Shown in pieces: positions 23,543 to 32,617 of a stretch of DNA of 64,000 nucleotides. This DNA comes from Xanthomonas vesicatoria ATCC 35937. GTDB lineage: Bacteria; Pseudomonadota; Gammaproteobacteria; Xanthomonadales; Xanthomonadaceae. The DNA lies in the NCBI RefSeq assembly GCF_001908725.1, contig NZ_CP018725.1:3596001-3660000 (forward strand). Direction: 5' to 3'. The position numbers and the translations under genes were made by a program. Under the pieces are notes generated by a model. It searched no databases. It was not told the DNA's origin and was given only the letters and a program-made list of their open reading frames with translations. Within the stretch, counting starts at the first letter, position 1. Each line of letters opens with the position of its first letter.

Positions 23543-24507
23543 CGCTCGCTCCGGGCGTCAGCTGTGGTGCCAAGCAAGACCTTCAAACCGTGGGTGGTCC
23601 CGCGTGGCCCGATGCTCAGGTGGTCTTCGTCATTGAGAACGTCCAGCGCGAGATGCAACGACGGATAGCCGCGCGCGTGCAGGACTTTCGCCATGTTCTG
23701 TGCGTCGATGACCATGTCGTGGTTCTGGTGATAGCGCACTTGCTCGTACTCGCCGACGTACATGTACACCCGCGCCGGAAGATCGGTATGCGAAGCGACA
23801 AACGTTTTTTCCTGCTCCACCATGGCGTGTTCGCCATACCAATACGACGGGCTACCCAGGATGTAGCCGGAAAACATCTCTGGGCTGCTGAGCAGGATCT
23901 GCGTACCAAGCAGGCCGCCGTACGAATGCCCCAGATACAGGCGCCGCTGCTCGTCGGTTCGGTAGCGGTTAGCAACAAACGGCAAGACCTGATTGCGCAA
24001 ATAGCGAATGTAGGCAGCGCTCTTGCCGTGGGTCGCAACGGGCGCTGCGGTTGGGCCATCTTCCGGCGTGGGCGTGTAGTCGCGTCTGCGGCTCGGCATG
24101 GGCTCTTCGCCGACGGCATAGGACAGCCCAACCAGAATGAAATCCTCGATGGCCGGGCCTTCGCCATTCAAACGACGCGCGATCTGTTTGACCAGCGGAA
24201 ACGCGTAGTCGCCGTCGGTGGCATACAGCACCGGGTAGCGACGCTGCGGATGGTCCGCGTAACCACGCGGCAGCGCGACGAAGACTTGGTAGGTGCGACC
24301 TGTCGCCGGATCCGGCACGTCCCAGACCTGCGTATCGGCCAGTTCGTAGGGTTGTCCATCGCCACGCTGGCTACCAGGCGCGTGAGCGGGCGTATGTGCT
24401 GCGTGCGCTGGTGTCGCTATGGCAGATGGTGTCGGGGCTGGTGGTGGTGCCTTGTCGCAGCCTGCTAGAAGCAACAGTCCCATTCCTACCGCTAACAGCT
24501 TGTTCAA
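23539..24507 (-). CDS. Esterase-type alpha/beta hydrolase lipoprotein
   Basis: 322 residues. The lipoprotein signal ends in LLLLAGC (Cys17), followed by a Pro/Ala/His-rich linker to ~50. The hydrolase domain is of the putative-esterase type, which includes siderophore esterases such as IroE/Fes. It shows YPVLYATDGDYAF, DFILVGLSY, and the nucleophile elbow GHSYGG with Ser195. The acidic residue and the His (LNDEDHLSIGP) are near the end. The downstream M1 peptidase gene overlaps its stop. A role in siderophore or peptide-ester cleavage at the outer membrane is plausible; no iron box was identified. Confidence 0.83.
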   Translation of the reverse strand: MNKLLAVGMGLLLLAGCDKAPPPAPTPSAIATPAHAAHTPAHAPGSQRGDGQPYELADTQVWDVPDPATGRTYQVFVALPRGYADHPQRRYPVLYATDGDYAFPLVKQIARRLNGEGPAIEDFILVGLSYAVGEEPMPSRRRDYTPTPEDGPTAAPVATHGKSAAYIRYLRNQVLPFVANRYRTDEQRRLYLGHSYGGLLGTQILLSSPEMFSGYILGSPSYWYGEHAMVEQEKTFVASHTDLPARVYMYVGEYEQVRYHQNHDMVIDAQNMAKVLHARGYPSLHLALDVLNDEDHLSIGPRGTTHGLKVLLGTTADARSER

Positions 24508-24749
24508 GACAGCCTCCTGGCATGGTGGTGAAGCGCGATGCTGTTGCTGCAGGCTGGATCGCCCGCACGGGATTCACGGCGAACTGCGCTCGCCAGCCCT
24601 ATCGCGTTGGATGGATATTGCTATCGATGATGTCGGTTCATGGGGCAAGCGAAAGGTGCCTGGCGCTGCATGATATCCGTTGCCGCAAGCTTTCAACGCT
24701 CGAAACACGCAGCGCCGGCAATCAGTTAGACCTGCAGGACTGCACGAGT

Positions 24750-25370
24750 TCAATTCAGCCGGCCAACCATGCGCAACGCCGCTGCCTTGGCCATATCGTT
24801 CGGATTGGTGCCGGGTAGGCCCTGCGGCACGGCCATGCCCTTGCTGCGATAGAACTCAGTCCAGTACGGCGACACGTTGCCAGTCTGCGGGTTCTTGAAG
24901 TTCATCGGCTGCAGCGCAAATACCTGATGTGCGCGGAAGGCGCGCTCGATGAAATCCGAGCAGTAATAGCTGTTGTCGTCCTGCACGTAAGTGTCGTTGT
25001 ACGGCTTGCCCAGCATGCGCCGTGCCTGCGCGATGGCATGGGGAATGGCGGGTCGATACGCGGGAGTGAGCCGGTATACGACGATTTGCCGCTGCTTGGC
25101 GCTGGCCTCAGCGATGAATGTCGCCAGTGCTTGCTCACGCGAGCCTTGTTCGTCGGCGTGCAGCACCACCTCGGTGTCGCCGGCATGGGCCACTAGCGCG
25201 ACATGGTCGAAGCTGGGTTCGCCCTGTGTGGCGGTGGCGTCGTCGATGGCACCGCTCAGGCCGGTGCGCGCCGCGGTGACGAACAGCAGGTCGCCCTCGT
25301 GCACATCCAGCGCCAGTGCGGTGGCGGGCAACAGGGCGATGAGCAGTAACAGCAGCAGAGCGATGCGCAT
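24750..25370 (-). CDS. YiiX/YebB-like permuted NlpC/P60 hydrolase
   Basis: 206 residues from the ATG at 25,370, which gives a clean signal peptide MRIALLLLLLIALLPATALA; the longer frame to 25,550 is not signal-like. It shows the permuted papain-like order: catalytic His in FDHVALV (H56) comes before the Cys in YYCSDFIERAF (C137). This is the YiiX/PF05708 arrangement. Members are periplasmic Cys amidohydrolases, likely acting on peptides or lipids. It is monocistronic, divergent from the DUF3817 gene at 25,562. Confidence 0.85.
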   Translation of the reverse strand: MRIALLLLLLIALLPATALALDVHEGDLLFVTAARTGLSGAIDDATATQGEPSFDHVALVAHAGDTEVVLHADEQGSREQALATFIAEASAKQRQIVVYRLTPAYRPAIPHAIAQARRMLGKPYNDTYVQDDNSYYCSDFIERAFRAHQVFALQPMNFKNPQTGNVSPYWTEFYRSKGMAVPQGLPGTNPNDMAKAAALRMVGRLN

Positions 25371-25561
25371 GGTGTGGAGCGTCTGGACAACAGTGCCGGC
25401 ATTATCGCCGAGATGCAGGCCGGATACGCCGAGCAGCAGGTCGCGCGCGTGCTGGCAGCGCCCGCGTCGGTGCGCTTGCCTTGCCTGTAGGCTGCTGCTG
25501 CCAGCGGGCGTCGCCGCCGCCATCGCGTCGCGGCAATCCTTGATGTCCACTGGAGTGTTGC

Positions 25562-25897
25562 ATGCGTTCTGTTGCTGCGTTGTCGCCGATGGGTCGGCTG
25601 TTTGCGGTTGCCGCCTTGATCGAAGGCGTGACCTGGGCCGGGCTGTTGCTCGGCATGGTGCTCAAATACGGCACACAGACCACCGAGGTGGTGGTGTGGT
25701 TGTTCGGTCGCCTGCACGGCGGCGCCTTTTTGTTTTACGTGGTGGTCAGCGTGCTCGCCGCACTGCGGCTGCGCTGGCCGTGGTGGGCCTGGGCGCTGAG
25801 CCTGTTGGCCGCGCTGCCGCCGCTGGTGACCGTGCCGTTGGAGATGTGGTTCCGGTGTATCGGCTTGCTTGGCCAGCGGTTGCCGTCTGCCAGTTGA
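25562..25897 (+). CDS. DUF3817 membrane protein
   Basis: 111 residues with three hydrophobic helices: LFAVAALIEGVTWAGLLLGM, GGAFLFYVVVSVLAALRL and WWAWALSLLAALPPLVTVPLEM. The EGxTW and LHG motifs match DUF3817, a small integral-membrane domain also found next to, or fused with, transporters. Function unknown. The S9 peptidase gene follows after 169 bases. Confidence 0.8.
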   Translation: MRSVAALSPMGRLFAVAALIEGVTWAGLLLGMVLKYGTQTTEVVVWLFGRLHGGAFLFYVVVSVLAALRLRWPWWAWALSLLAALPPLVTVPLEMWFRCIGLLGQRLPSAS

Positions 25898-26066
25898 TGC
25901 GGCGCCTGCGCATCGGTCGCTTGTGGCATCGACCGCAGTAAGTTCGGGCGCATCACGCCAGCCAATCGCGCGCTGGCCCCATGACCGATTGCGATGGTGG
26001 GAGACATGGACGCGGCGGCGGTCGTTTGCCACCATGCGTCACTCAAGGACAGGTCATGGGGGCGAT

Positions 26067-28037
26067 ATGCGTGGTTGGACGATGGGCGTGCTGAGTGTGC
26101 TGGCGTGGAGTGTGGCGGCCCTGGGGTACGCGCAGAGCGCGCCGGAAGCCGTGGATCTGGCGCCGTATCTCAAGAGCGACCAGTTCGAGCGGATCAAGAT
26201 CTCGCCGTCCGGTGCGTATTTCGCACTGACCATGCCGCTGGAAGATCGCACCGTGCTGGGCATCGTGCGGCGGCAGGACAAGGTGGCCACGGCCAAGGTC
26301 ACCGGTGGCGTCAACAGTGTGGTGGACGATTTCTGGTGGGCCAGCGATGAGCGCATCGTGGTGTCGATGGCGCAGCGGCTGGGCTCACGCGACGAGCCGG
26401 TGGCAATCGGCCAGCTGCATGCCATCGATGCCGACGGCAAGAATGGCCGCCTGTTGGCCAGCCCGTATGGCACCAACCCCGACATCAATGGCGCACAGCT
26501 GAAGATGGACCTGGATCCGGCCACCTACATGCTGGATACCTTGCCGGGCGATGCGCGCAACATTCTGGTGTCGGCGGTTCCGTTCGTGGGCGATCCCAAC
26601 GTCCGCATCGACAAGCTCGACATCCAGACCGGCCGGCGCACGACCGTGGCCACCTCGCCGGTACGCCGGGCGAACTTTGTGACCGACCAGCAAGGACGTA
26701 TCCGCTTTGCCAATGGCCTGGATATCAGCAATGTCAGCAAGCTGTATTACCGCGACAACGACAATGCGCCGTGGCGGCTGATCAACGATGCGGCCAGCAG
26801 CAAACAGCGCCAGTTTCCGCTGGGTTTTTCTGCCGATGGCAGCCGCGCCTATCTGCAAGTGGAGCAGGCTGCCGGCACCGATGTGCTGGTGGCGTGGGAC
26901 CCGGTAACCAGCAAGGCAACACCACTTTTGCACGACGAGACCGTGGACCCGTACCACATCCTGCGCGATCTGGATGGCACCACGCCGATCGGTGCGTCGT
27001 ACATGAGCGATCGCGTGCGCAATCGTTTCTTCGACGACGCATCGCCCACCGCCAAGTTGTACCGCAGCCTGGAAAAAGCCTTCGACGGCAACGCGGTCTA
27101 TATCACCTCGGCCACCAGCGACCGCCGCCTGGTGCTTGTGTATGTGTGGAGCGATCGCAACAACGGTGATTATTATTTGTTCGACACGGTCAGCAAGAAG
27201 GCCGACCGCGTGTTCAGTCGCCGCGAATGGTTTCCGCCCGATGGAGTGCCGGCAACCAGGCAGGTGAGCTTCAAGGCGCGCGATGGCCTGCTGTTGCATG
27301 GCTACCTGACCCAGCCATTGCAAGCGCAAGCCGGCAAGCCGTTACCGTTGATCGTGATGCCGCATGGCGGACCGTTCGGGATTTTCGACAAGTGGGAGTT
27401 CGATGACGACACCCAGCTGTTGGCGGCAGCCGGTTACGCGGTGCTGCGGGTCAACTACCGCGGATCGGCCAACTACGGCTATGCGTTTACCCAGGCCGGT
27501 GCCAAGGAGTGGGGCGGGCGCATGCAGGACGATGTCACCGATGCCACCCGCTGGGCCATTGGCGAAGGCATTGCCGACGCATCGCGCATCTGCATCTATG
27601 GCGCCAGCTACGGCGGCTATGCGGCGCTGATGGGCGCGGCCAAGGAGCCGAGCCTGTACCGCTGCGCGGCTGGCTATGTGGGTGTCTACGATCTGGAGAT
27701 GATGGCGCGCGATACCGGGCGCTCCGCGCGCTGGGCCAAGAACTGGACGGTCGATTGGCTGGGTGCACGCGACACCTTGGCTGCGCGCTCGCCGGTGACC
27801 CTGGCACGGCAGATCAAGGTGCCGGTGTTTCTGGCGGCCGGCGGCAAGGACGAGCGCGCGCCGATCGAACATACCAAGGCCATGGAGCGCGCGTTAAAGG
27901 GCGCTGGCGTGCCGGTGGAGTCGTTGTACTTCCCCAACGAGGGCCACGGTTTCTATACCGAAGCGCATCGGCGCGAGTACTACACGCGCTTGCTGGCGTT
28001 CTTGAGCAAGCAGTTGGGTGGTGGGACCGCGAAGTAA
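26067..28037 (+). CDS. S9 family peptidase (prolyl oligopeptidase type)
   Basis: 656 residues from the ATG at 26,067 (GGGGGCGAT upstream), giving a signal peptide ending ALGYAQS; an ATG at 26,034 is in frame but not needed. The N-terminal half is a beta-propeller-like region (FERIKISPSGAYFALTM, WASDERIVVSM, RRANFVTDQQGRIRFAN). The C-terminal alpha/beta hydrolase has YGASYGGYAALMG (Ser514), GGKDERAPIEH (Asp) and NEGHGFYTEAH (His). It is predicted to be periplasmic and to cleave short peptides, probably after proline or alanine-like residues; specificity not certain. Confidence 0.9.
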   Translation: MRGWTMGVLSVLAWSVAALGYAQSAPEAVDLAPYLKSDQFERIKISPSGAYFALTMPLEDRTVLGIVRRQDKVATAKVTGGVNSVVDDFWWASDERIVVSMAQRLGSRDEPVAIGQLHAIDADGKNGRLLASPYGTNPDINGAQLKMDLDPATYMLDTLPGDARNILVSAVPFVGDPNVRIDKLDIQTGRRTTVATSPVRRANFVTDQQGRIRFANGLDISNVSKLYYRDNDNAPWRLINDAASSKQRQFPLGFSADGSRAYLQVEQAAGTDVLVAWDPVTSKATPLLHDETVDPYHILRDLDGTTPIGASYMSDRVRNRFFDDASPTAKLYRSLEKAFDGNAVYITSATSDRRLVLVYVWSDRNNGDYYLFDTVSKKADRVFSRREWFPPDGVPATRQVSFKARDGLLLHGYLTQPLQAQAGKPLPLIVMPHGGPFGIFDKWEFDDDTQLLAAAGYAVLRVNYRGSANYGYAFTQAGAKEWGGRMQDDVTDATRWAIGEGIADASRICIYGASYGGYAALMGAAKEPSLYRCAAGYVGVYDLEMMARDTGRSARWAKNWTVDWLGARDTLAARSPVTLARQIKVPVFLAAGGKDERAPIEHTKAMERALKGAGVPVESLYFPNEGHGFYTEAHRREYYTRLLAFLSKQLGGGTAK

Positions 28038-28044
28038 CGGGTTG

Positions 28045-28075
28045 GCGTTCCATCAGGTGTTGCCTGATGGAATGC
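28045..28075 (+). terminator. Hairpin terminator of the S9 peptidase gene
   Basis: GCGTTCCATCAGG-tgttg-CCTGATGGAATGC, 13 paired bases with one G-T wobble, beginning eight bases after the stop codon. No T-run on either strand, so it may be of the hairpin-only type. Confidence 0.5.
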
Positions 28076-28366
28076 GTGACCGGGAGCTGGCGTGGTGATG
28101 CGTGATGTTTGGTGCGCTCGGTGCATCAACGGCGTTGCGCAGGGCGCCCGGATGCCTTCGCGACGGGTGTTGCCCGGCTTGCGGCCTACAGGTAAGCCAT
28201 CGCGGCCGGGGCCGCTGCTCCGGTTGTTGGGGGCGTTGCAGGGATGTGCGAGCGATGCTCGGATCCCTTGCAGGTTTTGTGTGGCAGCGTCGCCTGAGGC
28301 TGCCTGGCAGATGGCATCAGCGCTCTTGCGGTGGTCTCTGCACGTTCGGTACACCTGCTACAGAGC

Positions 28367-28395
28367 GCGGCACCGTCGACGGCCGACGGTGCCGC
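28367..28395 (-). terminator. Hairpin terminator of the DPP4-like gene
   Basis: Perfect 12-bp stem GCGGCACCGTCG/CGACGGTGCCGC with a five-base loop, 12 bases from the stop of the DPP4-like gene. Being perfectly symmetrical, it could serve both strands. Confidence 0.5.
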
Positions 28396-28407
28396 GTCCG
28401 GCATCGC

Positions 28408-30732
28408 TTATTTCTCCGGCATCGGCTTCATTTGATACTGCGCCGGGGGCGTGGCGCCGAGCAGGTAGTGCACGAAGTAATCCCAGCGGCGGCGGGCGAC
28501 ATAGGGCGTGAGATCGCCGTAACCGTGCTTGGCGTTGGGCAACATCAGCATGTCGAAGTCCTTATTGGCTTTGATCAATGCATCGGCCACCAACAAGGTG
28601 AGATGCGGCGACACGTTGTCGTCGAGCGTGCCGTGCACCAGCATCAGCCTGCCTTTGAGCTTGCTGGCGTGGGTGGCGTTGGCCTGGTCGTCGTAGTTGG
28701 AGGTGCCGTCCTTGTTGACGATGTGCTCGCCGTGATACTTCTCCGCCCAGTCGTCTTCGTAGCCGCGGTTGTCGTGGTTGCCGCTTTCCGACCATGCGAC
28801 CTTGAACAGCTCCGGGTAGCGCAGCATCGCGGCGGTGGAGGCATTGCCGCCACCGGAATGCCCCCAGATGCCGACGCGGCTGGTATCGAACCACGGGTAG
28901 CGCTGGCCGAGCTCCTTCACCGCCGCGACCTGGTCGGGCAAGGTGTTGTCGCCCATGTTGGCGTACCAGGTGTCGTGGAAGGTCTTGGAACGCCACGGCG
29001 TGCCCATGCCGTCGATGGCGATGACGATGAAGCCCCATTCGGCCAGCGACTGGTTGTCGCCGTGGCCGGCCAGGAAGCTGCGGCCACGCACCGAGCCGGT
29101 CTGCGGGCCGGGGTAGACGTAGTCGATCACCGGATACTTGCGGCTGGCGTCGAAGTTGCTGGGCTTGAACATCAACCCGTACAGCGTGGTCTTGCCATCG
29201 CGTGCCTTGACCGTGATCGGCTCCGGTGGCACCCAGCCGGCGGCCTTGAGGCGGGTGATATCGGCAGTGGCAATGGTGCTGACGGTGCGTCCGTCGGCGG
29301 CATCGCGCAGCACGCTTACCGGCGCGGTGACGGAGGTGGAGTAGGTGTCGACGAAGCGTTTGCCATCGGGCGATAGCGCGATGCTGTGATCGGCCACCTC
29401 GGGTGTGAGCAGCACCGGCTCGCCGCCGTCCAGGCTCACCTTCCACAGCTGCTGGTAGTACGGGTCCACGCCCGCCACCTTGCCCACGCCGACGAACCAC
29501 GCGGTGCGGGTGACCGGGTCCACGCGCAGCAGTTCGGTGACATTGCCCTCGCCAGTGGTGATCGCGCGCTTGGGTTTGCCGGTGGCCAGATCGTAGAGAT
29601 ACAGCTGGCCCCAATCGCTACGCTCGGAAAACCACACCGCCTCGTTGCTGCCGGGCAGGTAGGCCCAGTTGGCGGCGACCTGGCCGCTTTCATAGTAGGT
29701 CTTGGCGGTTTCGTCGAAGGCGGTGCGCACGGCGCCGGTGTCGGCATCGGCGATGCGCAGCCAGACCTGCTTGTGGAAGCGCGAGGTGGATGCGAATGCC
29801 AGGGTCTTGCTGTCCGGCGCCCACTTCACGTCGTCCCACAGGCCCGGCGAGCAGCTCACGTCGTCGCATAGCGTGGAGCGGTGCTGGTCGGCAGGCATCT
29901 TCAGCCGCACCACGCTGGCGCTGGGCACGTCGATGACGACGCGCTCGATCATGGTCACGTCCTTGTCGCCGGCCATCGGGTATTTCCAGGACTGCAGTTC
30001 CGGATGCCCGAGCTTGGTGCTGACCAGGTACATCTCGCCGGTCTTGCGCTGGTCCTGTTGGAAGGTGGCGATCTTGCGCGAGTCCGGGGACCACGCAACG
30101 ATGGCGTTGTCGCTGTGCTGCCAGCCGGCGTTGTCGGTGGCGTAGCCGAAGTTTTCCACGCCGTCGCGGGTCAGCTGGGTCTCCTTGCCGGTTGCCAGCT
30201 CGCGCACCCACAGGTTCCAGTTGCGAATGAACGCTTCGCTGCGCTTGTCCGGCGACAGCACGCCCGGTTCGGGCTTGGCGGCGGTGAACAGTTTGCTGCA
30301 CCTGGCACGCGCATCGCATAGCACGTCGGTGTTGCGCACGCTGAGGCGATAGCGGCCATCGGCGCTGAGGCTGACCTTGGGCGCCAGGGTGGCGGCCTTG
30401 AGCGGCTTGTCGCCGGTCTTGAGCAATGTGTTGAGCGAGGCGGCCAGCGCGGCCGGTTTGAACAGCGGTGCGGTCTTGCCGGTGGCGGTGTCCAGCTGCA
30501 GCAGCCGGTCGCCCTTGGCATCGTGGTCGACGTAGACCACGTGCGTGGCGTCCAGCCAGGTGACACGCGTGGGGGCATGGTCGACCAGCGGCTGCGCGGC
30601 GTAGTAGATCAGGCGCTCGGCACGCGCGTAGTCGGCCTCGGTCACGCTGGGCGCCTGCGCGTTGGCCGCGACAGGCAGCAGGGCGAGCGACAGGACGGTG
30701 AGCAGGTGGCGCAACGGCAACGGTGGGGGCAT
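28408..30732 (-). CDS. Dipeptidyl peptidase IV-like S9B peptidase
   Basis: 774 residues from the ATG at 30,732 (GAGG eight bases upstream), with signal peptide ending PVAANAQA. DPPIV N-terminal propeller: WSPDSRKIATFQQDQRKTGEMYL matches the DPP4 segment that holds the Glu pair region, although the classical double-Glu is not obvious. The C-terminal hydrolase has WGHSGGGNAST (Ser626), LVHGTLDDNVSPH (Asp) and NAKHGYG (His). It is predicted to be periplasmic and to release X-Pro/X-Ala dipeptides. It faces the other S9 peptidase gene across a hairpin-rich gap. Confidence 0.9.
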   Translation of the reverse strand: MPPPLPLRHLLTVLSLALLPVAANAQAPSVTEADYARAERLIYYAAQPLVDHAPTRVTWLDATHVVYVDHDAKGDRLLQLDTATGKTAPLFKPAALAASLNTLLKTGDKPLKAATLAPKVSLSADGRYRLSVRNTDVLCDARARCSKLFTAAKPEPGVLSPDKRSEAFIRNWNLWVRELATGKETQLTRDGVENFGYATDNAGWQHSDNAIVAWSPDSRKIATFQQDQRKTGEMYLVSTKLGHPELQSWKYPMAGDKDVTMIERVVIDVPSASVVRLKMPADQHRSTLCDDVSCSPGLWDDVKWAPDSKTLAFASTSRFHKQVWLRIADADTGAVRTAFDETAKTYYESGQVAANWAYLPGSNEAVWFSERSDWGQLYLYDLATGKPKRAITTGEGNVTELLRVDPVTRTAWFVGVGKVAGVDPYYQQLWKVSLDGGEPVLLTPEVADHSIALSPDGKRFVDTYSTSVTAPVSVLRDAADGRTVSTIATADITRLKAAGWVPPEPITVKARDGKTTLYGLMFKPSNFDASRKYPVIDYVYPGPQTGSVRGRSFLAGHGDNQSLAEWGFIVIAIDGMGTPWRSKTFHDTWYANMGDNTLPDQVAAVKELGQRYPWFDTSRVGIWGHSGGGNASTAAMLRYPELFKVAWSESGNHDNRGYEDDWAEKYHGEHIVNKDGTSNYDDQANATHASKLKGRLMLVHGTLDDNVSPHLTLLVADALIKANKDFDMLMLPNAKHGYGDLTPYVARRRWDYFVHYLLGATPPAQYQMKPMPEK

Positions 30733-30886
30733 GTGGACCTCATCAAAAGGGCGCGCCGACAACGGCGGTGCAACCTCGCATGCTACGTGGGCGGGCACGG
30801 CATGTGACCCTGCCAAACGTCGTGCCTTGCCACGGAACGAAGGTCTCAGCCGTGTCCGGGTGTCGCGCACCCTGCGGCACGTGCGG

Positions 30887-31978
30887 CTACTTGCCCATGC
30901 AGCGCTTCCAGCGCTCGTTCACCCGTTGCGCAAACCAGGCGGTGGTCAGCGTGCGGGTGATCTTGGGGCTGTCCAGGGTGATGCCCGGCAGCATGGCGCG
31001 TGGCAATGGCGTACCGGCGTTGCGGTCGGCCAGCGCAAAGACCTGGCGATACAGCGCGCTGTCTTCGAATTCGAGCGTATTGCCCGCTTCCAGGGCGGTG
31101 CGGATCTGGCGGTCGCTCATGGCCAGTTGGCTGCCCAATGCGCGCACCGCGCGCTCGGTGCCGCCAGGCGCTTCCAGGCTGGCGCCCGGCGTGAGCAGGT
31201 CGCCGTCCAGGGCGAGCGCGATGCCGCTGGCCTTGCTCAGCGCGGCCTGGAACGCGGCATTGCGGCTGGCGTACCAACCGGCGTTGAAGTCGGCGAAGCG
31301 GTACAGCAGCGCGTCGTAGCTGGCGGGGTAGCCCAGCAGATGGGTGGTGCCGAACCACAGCCCGCCGCGGCGGCTGAACACCTCGTGGCGGATCGAGCCG
31401 TCGATCGGGTATGGGTACCGCGCGGCATGCTGCTCGGCGAAGGCGATGCTCACCTGCATCGGCCCGGCGGTGTGCACCGGGTTGAGCCCGTCGAACAGGC
31501 GCGTGCCCAGCGGCACGCTGCCGGTGAAGTCTTCGAAGATGCGGCTCAGCTCCTGCTCGGTGCGCGCCGTCGCGATACGGGTGGCGTAACTGCGGCCATC
31601 CGGCGAGGCGATGCGCAGGGCGGCATCGACCATGAACGCCGGGATGTGGTGTGCGCTGGCGCGGCGATCGATTTCCGCGCGCGAGATCTTGCCCAGGTTG
31701 GGCACCGCCGGATTGGCCTGGTAGGTCGATTCCTGCTCGGTCACCGCCAGCACGGCGCAGATGTGCTCGGCGCTGGTGTCCAATGCCTGCGACGACAGTG
31801 CGACATAGACATCATTGGCCCAGCCGGCGCGATCGGGCAGGTTGGCCGGCAGGCGTCGTGCGATGTCGGCCTTGACCGCTTCGGGCGAGCGTTGCGGCGC
31901 GCGCGGTGCCTGGGTGGCGCAGGCCGACAGCAGCGCAATGGCCATCAAGGCGAGCAGGCGGGGCAGGGGGAAGGTCAC
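30887..31978 (-). CDS. DUF1615 lipoprotein
   Basis: 363 residues. The lipoprotein signal ends in ALLSAC (Cys20). The body matches the DUF1615 style: NDVYVALSSQALDTSAEHICAVLAVTEQESTYQANPAVPNLGKI, GPMQVSIAFAEQHA, and WFGTTHLLGYPASYDALLYRFADFNAGWYASRNAAFQ. The Glu in EQESTYQ together with the GPMQVS motif resembles lytic transglycosylase (SLT) active sites, so a peptidoglycan enzyme is possible. It is 154 bases upstream of the DPP4-like gene start on the same strand. Confidence 0.8.
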   Translation of the reverse strand: MTFPLPRLLALMAIALLSACATQAPRAPQRSPEAVKADIARRLPANLPDRAGWANDVYVALSSQALDTSAEHICAVLAVTEQESTYQANPAVPNLGKISRAEIDRRASAHHIPAFMVDAALRIASPDGRSYATRIATARTEQELSRIFEDFTGSVPLGTRLFDGLNPVHTAGPMQVSIAFAEQHAARYPYPIDGSIRHEVFSRRGGLWFGTTHLLGYPASYDALLYRFADFNAGWYASRNAAFQAALSKASGIALALDGDLLTPGASLEAPGGTERAVRALGSQLAMSDRQIRTALEAGNTLEFEDSALYRQVFALADRNAGTPLPRAMLPGITLDSPKITRTLTTAWFAQRVNERWKRCMGK

Positions 31979-32617
31979 GGCGTCTCCAGACGATCAGGGC
32001 GGCAACTGCCGTGCCGGAGTTTACGTGGCTGCGTCGTGGCATCTGTCATGCGCTGCCGGCCAGTGAGGGTGTGCGCCGTCGGCATCGCGAGTGGGGGAAT
32101 CAGTGGCGGCTTGGTCCGGGGTGCCCGGTAGCGCATCTGCACGACGTCGTGCTGCAGCCGGCGAGCATCGATCAAGAGCGCTCGTCCCCCATCCGCCGCA
32201 CGCCACGCAGCGCCTTTGCGGCACGGCATGCCCAGAGCAAGCGTCGTACACAGCGTAGGCCGATCCGCGAGAAGCCGCCGCGTCCCCCACATCGAGCGCT
32301 TGGTCACCCCAGCATGCAGATCACCCGGCATGTCCGATCGCCTTATTTGAGCGATTCAAGACTTGCGCAACACGGCCGATAACGGGCTCGACCAACCGAA
32401 ACGATCACGGCATCTGCGGTGTGCTCAGGTCACCATTGCAGCCGTATGCCATCGAGCGCGCGCATTGCCACGCAGCTCACGCGATTCCACCGCTGTGCGA
32501 CCACAGGAGTGCCTGAAATGCAGCAGCAAGCCGCCAGCGCCAGCCGGGTCAGCTGCCGCGCCGTGGACAGCGTGTGCATGCGGTGTGGCCCGCCCTCGCA
32601 GTGAGAGGGCGCTGAGC
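31979..32617. other. Intergenic region, nothing recognised
   Basis: 639 bases between divergent genes. ORFs here have no ribosome sites or database-like motifs that I recognise. Promoters for both flanking genes should lie within it. Confidence 0.4.

Larger units (their letters stand above)
28038..28407. other. Convergent intergenic region
   Basis: 370 bases between the stops of two convergent S9 peptidase genes. It contains one strong hairpin close to each stop (listed as terminators) and no credible ORF between them. Confidence 0.6.

Noticed and set aside
28102..29376. 424-codon plus-strand ORF opposite the DPP4-like gene
   Set aside because: Exact shadow of the peptidase frame, dominated by Val/Gly/His codons from the complementary strand.
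31975..32331. 118-codon minus-strand ORF upstream of the DUF1615 gene
   Set aside because: No ribosome site and no domain; composition is typical of GC-rich non-coding frames.
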